From Apricaphanius iberus (lineage: Eukaryota > Chordata > Actinopteri > Cyprinodontiformes > Aphaniidae): a stretch of DNA of 64,000 nucleotides. The DNA lies in contig JAPXFQ010000179.1 of assembly GCA_028564705.1 (NCBI GenBank), forward strand, positions 248,001 through 312,000, in the 5' to 3' direction. The translations under genes and the position numbers were made by a program. This document shows, piece by piece, positions 32,790 to 43,904 of this stretch (positions within the stretch are counted from its first letter, which is position 1; each line of letters begins with the position of its first letter). The notes under the pieces were generated by a model. It worked only from the letters and a program-made list of their open reading frames with translations, did not search any database and was not told the DNA's origin.

Positions 32790-34600
32790 AGTATTGGAGT
32801 CAGTGTTCACTCGCACGGACGTGAGTCACCGGGGCCCCACTCTGGAGTCAGGCCTGGAGGTGGGGCTTGTTGACGAGCGCCTGATGGCCGGGCCTTTACC
32901 CATGGGGCCCGGCCGGGCTTAGCCCGAAGAGGCAACATGGGCCCCCCTTCCCATGAGCTCACCACCTGTGGGAGGGGCCATAGGGGTCGGGTGCAGTGCA
33001 AGATGGCCGGTAGCCGAAGACGGAGACCTTGGCGGTCCGATCCTTGGCTTCAGAAGCTGGCTCTTGAGACATGGAACGTCACCTCTCTGGAGGGGAAGGA
33101 GCCGGAGCTGGTGTGCGAGGTTGAGGAGTTCCGACTGGACATCATTGGCCTTGCCTCGACGCATGGCTCTGGCTCTGAAACCAGTCTCCTCGAGAGGGGT
33201 TGGACTCTCTTCCACTTCCGATCTGAACCCGAGCGGTGTTTTGTTGTTGGAGTTCTGTGCTCGTCATGGATTGTCCATAACGAACACCATGTTCAAGCAT
33301 AAGGGAGTTCATGTGTGCACTTGCCACCAGGACACCCTAGGCCGCGGCTCGATGATCGACCTGGTTGTCGTTTTATCTGACCTGCGGCCGTATGTTTTGG
33401 ACACTCGGGTGAAGAGAGGGGCGGAGCTATCTACCGACCACTACCTGGTGGTGAGTCGGCTCCGGTGGTGGGGGAGGTGCCGGACAGACCTGGCAGGCCC
33501 AAATGTGTTGTGAGGGTCTGCTGGGAACGTCTGGCGGAGTCTCCTGTCAGGAGTTTTAACTCTCACCTCCGGCAGAACTTCAGACACGTCCCGCGGGAGA
33601 CGGGGGAAATTGAGTCCGAATGGGCCATGTTCCGTGCCTCCATTGTCGAAGCGGCTGACCGTAATTGTGGCCACAAGGTAGTTGGTGCCTGTTGCAGCGG
33701 CAACCCTCGAACCCGCTTGTGGACACCTGCGGTGAAGGATGCTGTCAAGCTGAAGAAGGAGTCCTATCGGGCCTTCTTGGCCTGTGGGACTCCGGAAGCA
33801 GCTGATGGCTCCTGGCAGGCCAAGCGGAGGGCGGCTCGGATGGTCGCTGAGGCAAAAACTCGGGCCTGGGAGGAGTTTGGAGAGACCATGGAGAACGACT
33901 TCCGTATGGCTTCGAAGCGATTCTGGTCTACCATCCGGCGTCTCAGGGGGGGAAGCGGTCTGCCACCAACACTGTTTACAGTGGGGGCGGTGTGCTGCTG
34001 ACCTCAACGCGGGACGTTGTGGGTCGGTGGATGGAATACTTCGAAGACCTCCTCAATCCCACCGAAACGTCTTCCTGTTTGGAGGCAGAGTCTGGGGACT
34101 CTGGGACAGGCTCTCCAATCTCTGGTGCTGAAGTCACCGAGGTTGTTAAAAAGCTCCTCGGTGGCAAGGCTTCGTGGGTGGATGAGATTCGGCCGGAGTT
34201 CCTCAAGGCTCTGGATGCTGTAGGGCTGTGTTGGTTGACGCGGCTCTGCAATATTGCGTGGACATCGGGGGCAGTTCCCTTGGATTGGCCGACCGGGGGT
34301 GGTGGTCCCCCTCTCGATGTGGACGAGCCAGTTGAAGTGGCTCGGGCATCTGGTCAGGATGCCTCCTGGACGCCTCCTTGTTGAGGTGTTCCAGGCACAT
34401 CCCACCGGGAAAGACCCAGGACTCGCTGGAGTGATTATGTCTCCGAGCTGGCCTGGGAACGCCTCGGGATTCCTCCCGAGGAGCTGCCGCAAGTGGCCAG
34501 GGAGAGGGAAGTGTGGGTCTCTTTACGTAGGCTACTGCCCCTAGTACCCGATCCCGAATAAGCGGAAGCTGATGGATGGATGTATGGATGGGTAATCCTG
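32790..34600 (+). mobile_element. Rex3 (RTE clade) LINE with reverse transcriptase core deleted
   Basis: It has a GC-rich 5' leader (32,800-33,000), the start of an apurinic endonuclease (ETWNVTSLEGKEPELVCEVE, about 33,065-33,125), the endonuclease C-terminal part (33,240-33,470), then the region before the reverse transcriptase (33,465-34,000) up to VTEVVKKLLGGKA and WLTRLCNIAW (34,140-34,260). The text then jumps from DWPTG to QLKWLGHLVRMPPGRL (34,330-34,380), so the catalytic core is gone. The 3' end is short and followed by a GATG-type tail (about 34,570-34,590), as known for Rex3. Several frameshifts are present. It lies inside LINE A. Confidence 0.85.
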
Positions 34601-35238
34601 TGAGGACACTGTTGCATTATTCATGCCGATTTAAGATAAACGCACAAATTACTTTTTCAAGCTCCTTTTGTGATATTAGTCCTTAAATCCTAGAAATGTT
34701 ATCTAGGGGATAGAAGACTGACCTTGTTATTACCTTTATGTGACCCTGGAGGTTCAGGTCTGAGTCCATTATTACACATAGATTTTGGGCCGGACTGACT
34801 CTTGATCGCTGCTTTTTAGGTCCGAAGATGGTTACTTCACTTTTTTTCTGTTCAGCTGTACAAAATTATGGGACATGCAGTTATTGATTTGCTTGATGCA
34901 TTTACGTAGGATTTTGATTAGTTAAGTCACCTGGGGACTTTGTAATGTACAGCTGAGTGTCATCTGTGTAGTTGTCATAACTAATCTTATTGGCTGTTAT
35001 AATCTGGGTTAGTAGGAGTGTAGATATTAAATAGGAGGAGCCCCAAAATGAAGCCCTGGAGAGCCCACATGTGATTTGTCTGTTCTGATGAGAAATTGCT
35101 TCTTGATACAAAGAATTTCTTGTTCTTCAGGTAGGACTCAAACTAGCCAAGTTCTGTGCTAGAGAGTCCGACCTAGCTCTCCAGTCATTCCGGTAATATT
35201 TTATGATAAACAGTGTCAAATGCTGAACTGGGGCCTAA

Positions 35239-35980
35239 TGGTCCCTTCACGCATTCAGGCTTTGTCCGAGTCAGCAACGTCAAGATTACATGTTAAGTCT
35301 ATGGTGGAGGTTTGGCTCCGTCAACTTTTTAAGCTTTTCCTGTTTTTCAAGCTTCAAAGCTCATAAAGCCAGCAACGCAGAAGTTCAGGTAGTTTAACTT
35401 TTGACGGTGCTGATGGCCCTGAAGCGTCGCGTTACCCAATCAGGGGTTTCATTTTAGTGATATCACTACACGTATCTCAACAATGGAAGACAAGCTCATC
35501 GTTGCCGTCTGCAATCACAGAGAACTTTATGATCCGTCCTCACATATTTAAAAAATCATAAATAACAGTTACTTGTTTTGGTAGGCGATCTGAGCACCGA
35601 TGCGGTTCAGGAGGTTGTCAAACTGGGCACGGGACAGAAGAATGTAGTGCTGGGAGCGAACCATATCCATACGTAGCTCCTGGACTAAATGGTTAAACTT
35701 TTCAAACTCAGAAAGCATCCGAAGAATCGGGTGTATCCACAAACGGCGCTAATGCAGCAGAAGTCGAAGTTATTTAGCTTTATGAAGCAAATTAAGCCAA
35801 ACCACTCTCTCAATAAGATCCATCATAGTTCAGAATGTCCGTCAACAGAAGAAGACCCGCCCACGCGCTATTTTTTTGCTCAGAATTGGCAGACTTTGCA
35901 AGCTTCAACATAGAAGCGTCAAACTAGATGCTTTGTGAGCTTTGCTTGATGCTGACAAAGCCTGTGGTCTGAACGCAGCA
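35239..35980 (+). mobile_element. PIF/Harbinger-type element with MADF-like exon
   Basis: Flanked by TAA at 35,236-35,238 and 35,981-35,983; removing it restores the LINE text CTAATAGAACC. The 3-bp TWA duplication is typical of PIF/Harbinger. Ends are weakly inverted (TGGTCCCTTCACGCATTCAGG at left; TGCTGCGTTCAG on the minus strand at right). At 35,483 a frame starts MEDKLIVAVCNHRELYDPSS, resembling the start of a MADF/Myb-like DNA-binding domain carried as second protein by these transposons. The frame stops soon after and no transposase is present. Confidence 0.7.
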
Positions 35981-36414
35981 TAATAGAACCAGAACTGTGG
36001 TTTTGATAGAATCGGTATTAATGCGAATGTGATTAAAAACTGTGACAAGGGCAATCTCAGTGTGGTGGTCATGGAAACCAGACTAAAAAACATCAAAGCT
36101 GATGGTCATTGTTAGGAAGCTATTTAACTGTTTAAACACAGCTTGATTTTGCTGATGAATGGGAAATTGGAGATAGGCCTGTAGTTATGCATTAATGTGT
36201 TGTCCATGTTTTTCTTCTTTGGTATTGGTTTGATAACTGCTGTTTTTAAAACCACCCACCTGAAGGGAGGGATGAGTAAACTATTTGAATCAGATCCGAC
36301 TTAATGACAGTGAGAACTTATTAAAGAAAACTTGTGGGTGACCTAACAAGGCAGCAGGAGAAGGAGCCTAATTGTTTAATGATTTCATCAATGTGTTATT
36401 TAGTTTTTTTTAGT

Positions 36415-38285
36415 TCAGACATGTTTTCTACCTTGTTACATGGACACTGGCAGACCTGTGAAAATACTGTTACAGTAATCAAGGCGGCTGGAGATATAAG
36501 CATGGATGAGTTTTTTTAGGTCTGATATTTAATCAACCTTTTTTGGGTCCGACGATACGTTCTTCAGTTTTGTTTTTGTTCAGTTGGAGGAAATTATGGT
36601 ACATTGAACTGTTAAGCTTGGTTTATGCTTGACGCATGTACATTCCGCACGGAAATGAGACCTCCGGAACCGGCCGAGACGCCTTCTTGTAGTGTTTATA
36701 CTTTTTGCGGCTTGTTCCTGCTGAGAACCAATATTGTTGAAGACTGTAGGCGGCGGCGTAGTGCTCTACAGCATGCATACAACACTACGCCATAGTAGAA
36801 CTAGTAATCACTGTTGTTTACAAGATGGCGACACCTGTGACCTTAAACGAAGCAGAACTTTTATGGTGTTTACTTAGGAAAAAAGGCGAAAAACGAGACT
36901 GTCCACTCGTCCATTAAAACACAGTTGATCACAATGATCTCTATCGGCGGAATCATAAAGATATCTGTATTTACGAATCTCCAGCAATAGGAGCTCTTGG
37001 CAGTCCGTCATGTTTTTCCGCATGGTACCGTCCGCGTTGTTACAAAATTTCCTAGGTGTGCGGCGCGGAAATTTGGGTCTCAGTAGTGGCTGTACGGCTC
37101 CAAACTGCCAAATTACGTGATGCATCAAGCATAAACCAAACTTTTATTTGCTCAATGCACATATTGAGGATTTGGATGGGTTCAACATCACCTGGTGATA
37201 TTGAGGTATAAAGTTGTGTCGTCAGCATAGTTGTGGTAGTTGATATTATTTGTTGTTACAATTTGGGTTAATGGGAGAATGTATATGCTAAATAGGAGGG
37301 GCCTTAGAATGGAGCCCCAGGGGACTCCACATGATGAGAATCAGCTAATCGACACAAAGAAGTTCCTCTTATTGCGGTAGAATTTGAACCAGTGTACCAG
37401 AGAGTCCGACCCAGTTCTCTAGACGTTCCAGCAGTATATCATGATCAGCATTGAAGACTTTAACAAGGGCTGTGTCAGTGCTTTGGGGCTTACGAAAAGC
37501 AGACTGATAAATATCAAAACGGTTGTTCATTGTTAGGAAGCTGTTGGAACACAGTTTTTTCAATAATTTTACCAATAAATTGAAGATTATAGATTGGTCT
37601 TTAGTTTTGTATTAGCATGCTGTCTAGGTTCTTCTTTTTTAGTGTTGGCTTGATAACTGCTCTTTTTAGAGCTTGTGGGAAAACAGCTGATAGGAGGGAT
37701 TTATTACCTATTTGGATTAGATCCGCCCCGATGGCTGGGGGGACTTTAAGAAAACCTTCTGGTAACATTTCAAAGCAGTAGGTGGCAGAGCTTAGTTTCT
37801 AAATAATTTCATCAAAGCTTTGTCCTTGCATTATTGTTGTTTCTGTGAATAATCTCAGAGAAGAATGATTCCCTTGCATCCTTTAAAGTTAATTGATAAT
37901 TGTTCAGTTTCTCTTTATATAGCTCATAATGAATTCGGAGTCTTCCAGCATTTCATTCATACCAGTGGATCATTGCTCCATGGAGACCTTTTAACTCATG
38001 ACAGTTTTGACCTTAAATGGCGCGATCTTATCCATCATGTCTGAGATTTTGGATAGAAATTCATCTGTCAGTTTGTTTAATGAATGTGTGTTGGTGGCTG
38101 TTGACTTGAATCTACCTAGTGATGCCTTTTTCATGTTTAGAGAGCTTTGGAAGATGGCCACCAGGCCTCCACCTCTTCTGTTTTTTCTGCTCTCACTAAT
38201 GAAGTAGTGGCCTGCTGGATACGTCTCCATTAGTACTCTTTGTTCTGTATTCTCCTCTAGCCAAGTTTCAGAAACAGAGCTTGCA
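36415..38285 (-). mobile_element. L2-like LINE (B), minus strand, with nested Harbinger element
   Basis: Parallel copy of LINE A extending further 5'. It reaches an apurinic endonuclease fragment at about 38,170-38,270 on the minus strand (VSETWLEENTEQRVLMET, then RRGGGLVAIFQ). The reverse transcriptase part is degraded. A Harbinger element interrupts it at 36,614-37,143. Confidence 0.65.
36614..37143 (-). mobile_element. PIF/Harbinger-type element with long inverted ends
   Basis: The left end is AAGCTTGGTTTATGCTTGAC and the right end on the minus strand AAGTTTGGTTTATGCTTGAT, with TTA at both borders (36,612-36,614 and 37,144-37,146, one base shared). Comparison with LINE A, where the site is empty (CAGTTATTGATTTGC), confirms the insertion. 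On the minus strand a frame (37,128-36,874) contains LLLLEIRKYRYLYDSADRD, matching the core of a MADF-type domain. Confidence 0.75.
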
Positions 38286-38439
38286 GCTTCATCAACTTTA
38301 TTTATATAGCACATTTAAAAAACCACAAGGGTCACCAAAGTGCTGTACATTAGGACGAAAAAATAAATTATAAAACATAAAGATATATAAAAGACCAGGT
38401 TCACAACTGGAGCATGTTAGGGTGACATACACAACGAAA

Positions 38440-38889
38440 TCAAAGTGTGTTAAAAGCCAACAAATAAAAGTGTGTTTTTAAAAGAGACTTAATAACAGGA
38501 GGAGAGAAAGCCTGTCTTACACTCAAGGGTAACTCGTTCCAGAGCTTGGGTGCAGCTATGGCGAAAGCTCTGTGTACGCTGAGCTTCAGCCTGGATTTAG
38601 GGACCATCAGCAGCAGCTGTTCGGCTGATCTTAGGTGTCGGGATGGGCAGTAAGGCTGAAGCAGATCCGAAAGGTACGTGGGGGCAAGGTTATGCAGGCA
38701 TTTAAAAGTGAATAATAAAAGCTTGAAATGAATTCTATAGTGCACTGGAAGTCCGTGAAGGGATGCTAGGACAGGAGTGATGTGGTCGTGCCTACGGGTC
38801 TGTGTTAAAAGGCGAGCAGCAGAGTTCTGCACAATACCATTGTACATTGCAATAGTCAAGACGGGCTGTGATAAGAGGAGTGGATACAT
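38440..38889 (-). pseudogene. LINE (C) protein C-terminal fragment
   Basis: A 149-residue open stretch of the connection region after the reverse transcriptase domain, including RLLTQTRRHDHITPVLASLH and FAIAAPKLWNELPLSVR. It ends at a stop before the LINE tail. It is a remnant of a transposon protein, not a host gene. Confidence 0.75.
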
Positions 38890-39529
38890 TTTTCCAAGTC
38901 CGGTCTTGGTAAAATTGGCTTCGCCTTTGCTATTTGGCGAAGTTGATAAAAACCATTCTGTATAACACTGCTGATCTGTTTATCAAATTTAAAATCAGAG
39001 TCGAATTTTACCCCCAGATTGGTGACCCAGTCCCTGAGATAGGGTGACAGGGAGCCAAGATCTACATTTAGAGAGAATCGGCAGCTAGGTTCAAACAACA
39101 TGACTTCTTACTTATTCTCATTTAAACTGAGCAAGTTTAGAGAAAGCCATACATTAATGTCATCAAGGCAGTGTGTGAGTTGCTGGATTGTGCTGTTTTA
39201 CGCTAAAAGAAAGTATATCTGACAATCATCAGCATAAAAATCAAACGAAATACCATGTTTTCTAAAAACGGACCCGGGGGGAGAAGGTAAAGAGCAAATA
39301 AAAGAGGGCCAAGAATTGACCCTTGGGGGACCCCAAGTGGAAGGGGAGGTGTGGAGGACATAAAGTTGTCAATTTTTACACAGAAATTCCTATTAGTCGG
39401 TTAGGACCAAAACCAATAAAGGGCAACACCTTTAATGCCCACACAGTGCTCAAGACGAGAAATTAAATGCTGTGGTCAACAGTGTCAAAAGCGGCGTAAA
39501 AATCTAAAAGTACTAAAACAGCAGACTTT

Positions 39530-39982
39530 TCAGTCTGTTGACAGCAATAAATCCTTTGACACCTTCAAAAGAGCACTCTCTGTGCTGTGGAGTGCTTTAA
39601 ACCCACACTGAAACGGCTCAGTGATACCATTGTCCTCTAGAAATGGTAACAGCTGGTTGTAGGCAACCTTCTCTAATATTTTAGAAATGAATGGAAGATT
39701 AGCGATAGGTCTGAAATCGGAGAAGGGAGAGGGGTCGAGGCCTGACTTTTTGAGTAGAGGACGTTCAACTGAATGTTTAAAAGCCGCCGGTACTGTGCCA
39801 GAGGAAAGACTATTATGTATAATCTGCAGTACACTAGGTCCAATAGAAGCAATTACCTCCTTAAACAAGCGTGCTGGGATGGAGTCTGCAGGGGAACCGG
39901 AGGGCATCATATGAACAACTATATCCGATAAGAAAGAAAGGAACACCGGCTCAAACTGATCAAAGATAGATGAGTGGTGCAA
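39530..39982 (-). pseudogene. LINE (C) reverse transcriptase N-terminal fragment
   Basis: A 150-residue open stretch with the first conserved reverse transcriptase blocks (DSIPARLFKEV, SDFRPIANLPFISKILEKVA, GFKALHSTESALLKV). The rest of the domain continues in broken frames at lower coordinates. Confidence 0.75.
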
Positions 39983-40021
39983 AGTTGTAGAAGGATCATC
40001 TTCTGTAATGATCTCAAGGAA

Positions 40022-40775
40022 ATTTCAATCGAACGCAACTGGACTTGGTAATTTGTCTTGGAAGACGTTTCACCTCTTATCCAAGAGGCTTCATCAGTTC
40101 ATGCTCGCCGCTGACCAGGCTGGGACTGGTCCAACTAACTGGTGTGGAGACTCGGCTATTTAACCTTTTGGAGGGCTTTTACAAGACTGATTATGTCATT
40201 GGATCCTTTGTGCTCCACGTCTTAACGACGGTCGTTGGCGTGTCGCCTATTGGTGGAGGTTAGGTTTCGGCTTCATTAGTCCCCTATTGTGTTATAACGA
40301 CAGTCGTTGGAATCACAGTTGTTTTTATTATTAGAGGTTAAATTGTTGAGTCTCCTGGGTAGGGGATGAAAGGGCAGCATTGTACATTGGAGATAGGTGA
40401 TGTCTCAGGCCTCCTCCTCTGTTGAGAGATGATTTCTCTACTTTTACATAGATGGCTTTTTTTACTCCTCTTTCAAACCATCTGTCCTCTCTGTCTAATA
40501 TCTGGACATTGCTGTCCTCAAAGGAGTGGGCTTTATCCTTGGATGTAAATTAACAGCAGAGTCCATGCCTGAGGAGTTTGCTCTCCTGTGTTGGGCCATG
40601 CGTTTGTAGAGTGGTTGTTTAGTTTCACCAATGTAGAGATCCTTGCATTCTTCATTGGTGTCCCAGTCCCAGCCTGGTCAGCAGTGAGTATGAAGTGTTG
40701 AAGCCTCTTGGATAAGAGGTGAAACGTCTCCCAAGACAAATTACCAAATCCAGTTGCGTTCGATTGAAATTTCCT
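40022..40775 (-). mobile_element. Penelope-like element fragment with GIY-YIG endonuclease
   Basis: About 100-110 bp at the left (40,022-40,135, AATTTCAATCGAACGCAACT ... GAAGACGTTTCACCTCTTAT) recur inverted at the right (40,674-40,773). Between them the minus strand encodes, near 40,660-40,590, EECKDLYIGETKQPLYKRMA and then QHRRANSSG, the YIG-containing core of a GIY-YIG endonuclease, followed by a frameshift and DREDRWFERGVKKAIY near 40,470. GIY-YIG plus inverted terminal segments is the signature of Penelope-like retroelements. The reverse transcriptase is absent. Confidence 0.8.
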
Positions 40776-40859
40776 TTCTGAATGACCGGACATATCTTCT
40801 TGGTGGGTAGTGTGTCTGGTGACAGTGTCCGCTCGATATCAGATATCCGATACAGTGAG

Positions 40860-41672
40860 TTGTATGGGGGAGCCACATTATTTATAACTAGTGGCTGGCT
40901 GTTAAATTCTCTGTTAAAAGCTGAAGTCCCTCATGCACCTGAGTCTGAAGGGCATCATAGAAGGACTTAAATGGCGAGAAAGTGGAGGATGAAGTTGTGT
41001 TGAATCTGTTGTTGATTTTTCCGTCCGCTGGTGTGTTTCTGCAGAGCTGAATCGGCATGATCAACTGGAGTTGCTGTAATCACTGCTGTTGTTGAGAGGT
41101 GACAGAGTAACTCAGCTGTTTGAGCTGGTATGCCAGCTGATATGTTTCTGCACGTAGCTGAATCAGCAAGGTCAGCCGGAGATGTTGTAATCACTGGTTT
41201 GAGTGACTGAGCTGTTGTTGGAATTAAGTTGGCAGGCACCACTATTTTCTCTGTTTGAGAATAGAGGTGCCTTGAAATTCACATGGGAAAACATACTTGG
41301 TAGGAAGATTTTCTTGCCTCTCCTGTTGAGGCTGTTTTCATCTCTAGTAATTGGGTACTTGGCTCCACGGAAGGTTTTACAGTTGTTAATAAATTTAATT
41401 GAGCGTTCAACACAGATTTCAGAAACTTATGAAATAAGTGTATTCTGCTAAATTCATCCGTCCGACATGCAGGGATCGGGCCTGTAACTTAACAGCTGTG
41501 ATTTGAGGTTGCTCAATTTTTTTAGTAAGTTCATGAAATCTTGCTTAAGAATTTCGGATTGTCTTAGAGAAATATCAGCAGTGATACTAGCATGAAAAAT
41601 CAGCATCCCTAGCCCTGGATTTTCATCAATAATTGGTGGAATTCTGAGATTTCCTTCATCATCCGTGAGCAA
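40860..41672 (-). mobile_element. LINE ORF1 remnant with esterase-like segment
   Basis: A minus-strand frame at 41,672-41,454 includes LRQSEILKQDFMNLLKKL, which matches the segment around helix two of the SGNH-esterase-type domain found in ORF1 proteins of CR1/L2 LINEs (compare 63,296-62,988). The rest, to about 40,900, reads as degenerate repetitive ORF1-like text. Moderate evidence only. Confidence 0.45.
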
Positions 41673-41679
41673 TTAATCA

Positions 41680-41950
41680 CATCAGTGTTGTTTATACTAC
41701 AGTACATTGAAACTGATAGATGAAAGTCCTTTATCCATTGACGCAAGGGCTTTCCATCACCTACGCAATGACTGTTGGAGTAGAGCCCAATTTTGTAACT
41801 ATCCGTCAACAGAGCAGTTATGCCTGCGACTGGTTAGCTCAACAACAGCCTTAGATTGATTCACAAGAACAGTGCCCTATAGTTGACATAATCAATAGTC
41901 AATGCAGTGTTTGGGGACTACATTCTTTATATTGAAAGCATGTACAAAAA
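41680..41950. repeat. Repeat related to the MITE at 26.2-26.9 kb
   Basis: Resembles 26,200-26,490 over about 250 bp (matching words GACGCAAGGGCT, GCTC..CAACAGCC, ATAATCA(A/G)TAG). The far end of that MITE was not found here. Confidence 0.4.
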
Positions 41951-43200
41951 TAAGGTGCCAACTTTAAACTGAAATTCCATTTAGTTTAGGGGATTTATCC
42001 ACACATCTGGCAGCCAGACAGAGACTAAAGTGCTTTTGGCATAAATAACAGTTCATGCCTTCCACACTATCCCTGAGTGCAAGGGCTACAGTTTGTTTTT
42101 AAAAGTGCTGGGAATAACAGGCTAACCATAAACCTGAGTGTGGTTTGAAGATTGAAAGCCAAAGGATTGTTTTGTTTCACAAATGGCAGACATTAAAAAT
42201 CCACATATAGCACAATGATGGAAAATTTATATGTATCCGCCCCAGAAGAATATGCGCAACAATAAAATTATTTCCCTTTGCAAAATTTGCTGTTTTCGCC
42301 CGTTCTGCGCAGAGAAATTTCAACTTTAATTTACAGATCAGAGTCCTGCAATAGAACGGGTTCCTGCGGCTCATCTGCTGCAAATCTCTCTCTGGGAGCG
42401 CTGGATGCCAAGAGGCGAGAATATTCTGCATTCAGCGCAAAGTTGGAGAGATTTTCAGACATGCTCTCTCCACACAATGAAAGTGGAAGTCAACAAAAAA
42501 TATTATATAAATTTTTTTTAGCCATCCACAGTAATAAAAAAAAAAACTGCCAGACTGATGACATTTAAACATTTAGACATGTATTTTTTCCATCATAAAA
42601 CAGAGCATGTGACATTGCAGAACGTATTTGGAGCAGATAGGAGTCTGAAAAAATCTTGAAAGCATCTGCACAGAGAGAAAACATGATGGTGTGCGCGCTG
42701 GCAGAGAGGAGTATTTACTGTTGAAATACACATATTTGTTTATCTCCTCTTCACATTTAATAAATATATTTTCTCTTTGTTTCCCAGTGAATTAGAAATG
42801 AGAGCTGTCTATACAACCTTTATAATCTGTTTAGATCCATAAATATGATAGCGTTTGTAATATCGAATACTTTATTTAGAAAAACTACCTTTTAGTTTCA
42901 CAGACTGGATCGCTGGCAGTTCGTGCAAAAAGTAGGTCAGATGCTAAAAAGATCACTTCATGGCGCTCCGCGGCTGTTATTAACCAGGCTTCAGGTTTAG
43001 TGGGGACAAACGTATCATAATAAGTAATCTGCTGTAATCTAATCCAATCATAATAAGTGCTGGGGACATGTCCCTGGCTAAAATTAAGCATGAATGCCAG
43101 TAAATTGATCCAGCCACTGTATGCTTGGCTCTGTGTTTTTGAGAAACTGTCCTGTTTCTGACCATGATTCTGACCCTCACGTGTCCCTTCCTGCGAACTA
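41951..43200. other. Unclassified stretch
   Basis: A minus-strand run around 43,160-42,885, split by a frameshift, gives protein-like text (AKHTVAGSIYWHS, then TYYDTFVPTKPEAWLITAAE) that may come from a DNA transposon, but I do not recognise the family. The remainder shows no gene. Confidence 0.25.
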
Positions 43201-43775
43201 CGTTCAGACCTGACACAATTTTAACACAAAGTCCTCAGTTTTTTTATTTTGCTTGGGATTTAACAAATCAATATTAAAATCCCCACATATTACTGTTTTA
43301 TGACTGTTTTTTTTTTCCAGTTTCTCTACTTCTTGGCTAAACACTTCGATATCAGATCCCTGTGTTTGATAACTACAATTTATTCCCACATTTGTTTGCC
43401 CTTTGCTTGTATTTCTATAGTAATGCATTCCATTACAATCCAATAATAAATTACTTTTCAACAATTCATAATTCATTATCCCATTAACTAGTATTGCCAC
43501 TCCTCCCCTCTTGTATTCCCCCCCATCTATGTGCAAGAAATCATACATTCCAACTCAGTCATTTATTTTTCCTGTTGATAGCCATGTCTCCGAAACAGCA
43601 ATTATATTACATGTTTTTTGAAATCGTTTCCAAACACTCCTTAATACTTCCAAAATTGGCAACCAAACTTCTGCTATTAAAATGAATTATGGACATCCCA
43701 TTCTTTTGTTGAACAATCCTTCTCAGTTTTGTTTTTCTGCCATTCTGCACTGAAAACACGGATACAGAGGGTGGT
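43200..43775 (-). mobile_element. LINE endonuclease fragment
   Basis: Minus-strand frames at 43,760-43,607 (MSIIHFNSRSLVANFGSIKE) and 43,548-43,204 (GVAILVNGIMN, then VICGDFNIDLLNP) are in the order of an apurinic-type endonuclease from a CR1/L2-like LINE. The GDFN motif is intact. A frameshift or deletion separates the two and the reverse transcriptase is not attached. Confidence 0.65.
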
Positions 43776-43796
43776 CGGTGGGGGCTTTTAGTGGAA

Positions 43797-43855
43797 AACA
43801 AGAAGTGTATACTTGTGTGAGTGAGCGTCTGTGCGTGCACGTGTGTGTGTGTGTA
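43797..43855. repeat. GT-rich microsatellite
   Basis: GTGTGTGTGTGTGTGT run at about 43,840-43,856 preceded by GTG-rich text; ordinary simple repeat. Confidence 0.6.
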
Positions 43856-43904
43856 CATGACTGAGTGGACAGCTAATTGACACTACTCTTTATTGTCAAG
43901 GTCA

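Larger units (their letters stand above)
32440..36415 (-). mobile_element. L2-like LINE (A), minus strand, carrying two nested transposons
   Basis: Minus-strand text encodes a decayed reverse transcriptase with the active-site region YTDDTQLYI near 34,935-34,965 and the C-terminal LQLIQ-type block near 32,700-32,740. The same text with small differences recurs at 36,415-38,285 (LINE B), which shows where foreign DNA has been inserted: Rex3 at about 32,790-34,600 and a Harbinger element at 35,239-35,980. Confidence 0.65.
38285..39990 (-). mobile_element. L2/CR1-superclade LINE (C), minus strand
   Basis: The 3' tail at 38,290-38,345 reads in reverse AAATGTGCTATATAAATAAA. Upstream on the minus strand are a C-terminal frame (38,889-38,440: DHITPVLASLHGLPVHYRI ... 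APKLWNELPLSVR), a middle fragment (39,101-38,900) and an N-terminal reverse transcriptase piece (39,982-39,530: FSDFRPIANLPFISKILEK, FQCGFKALHSTESAL). The active-site region is degraded. The order is collinear, so it is one 5'-truncated copy with point decay. Confidence 0.8.

Noticed and set aside
33465..34001. 178-residue frame as host gene
   Set aside because: Collinear with the Rex3 protein between endonuclease and reverse transcriptase.
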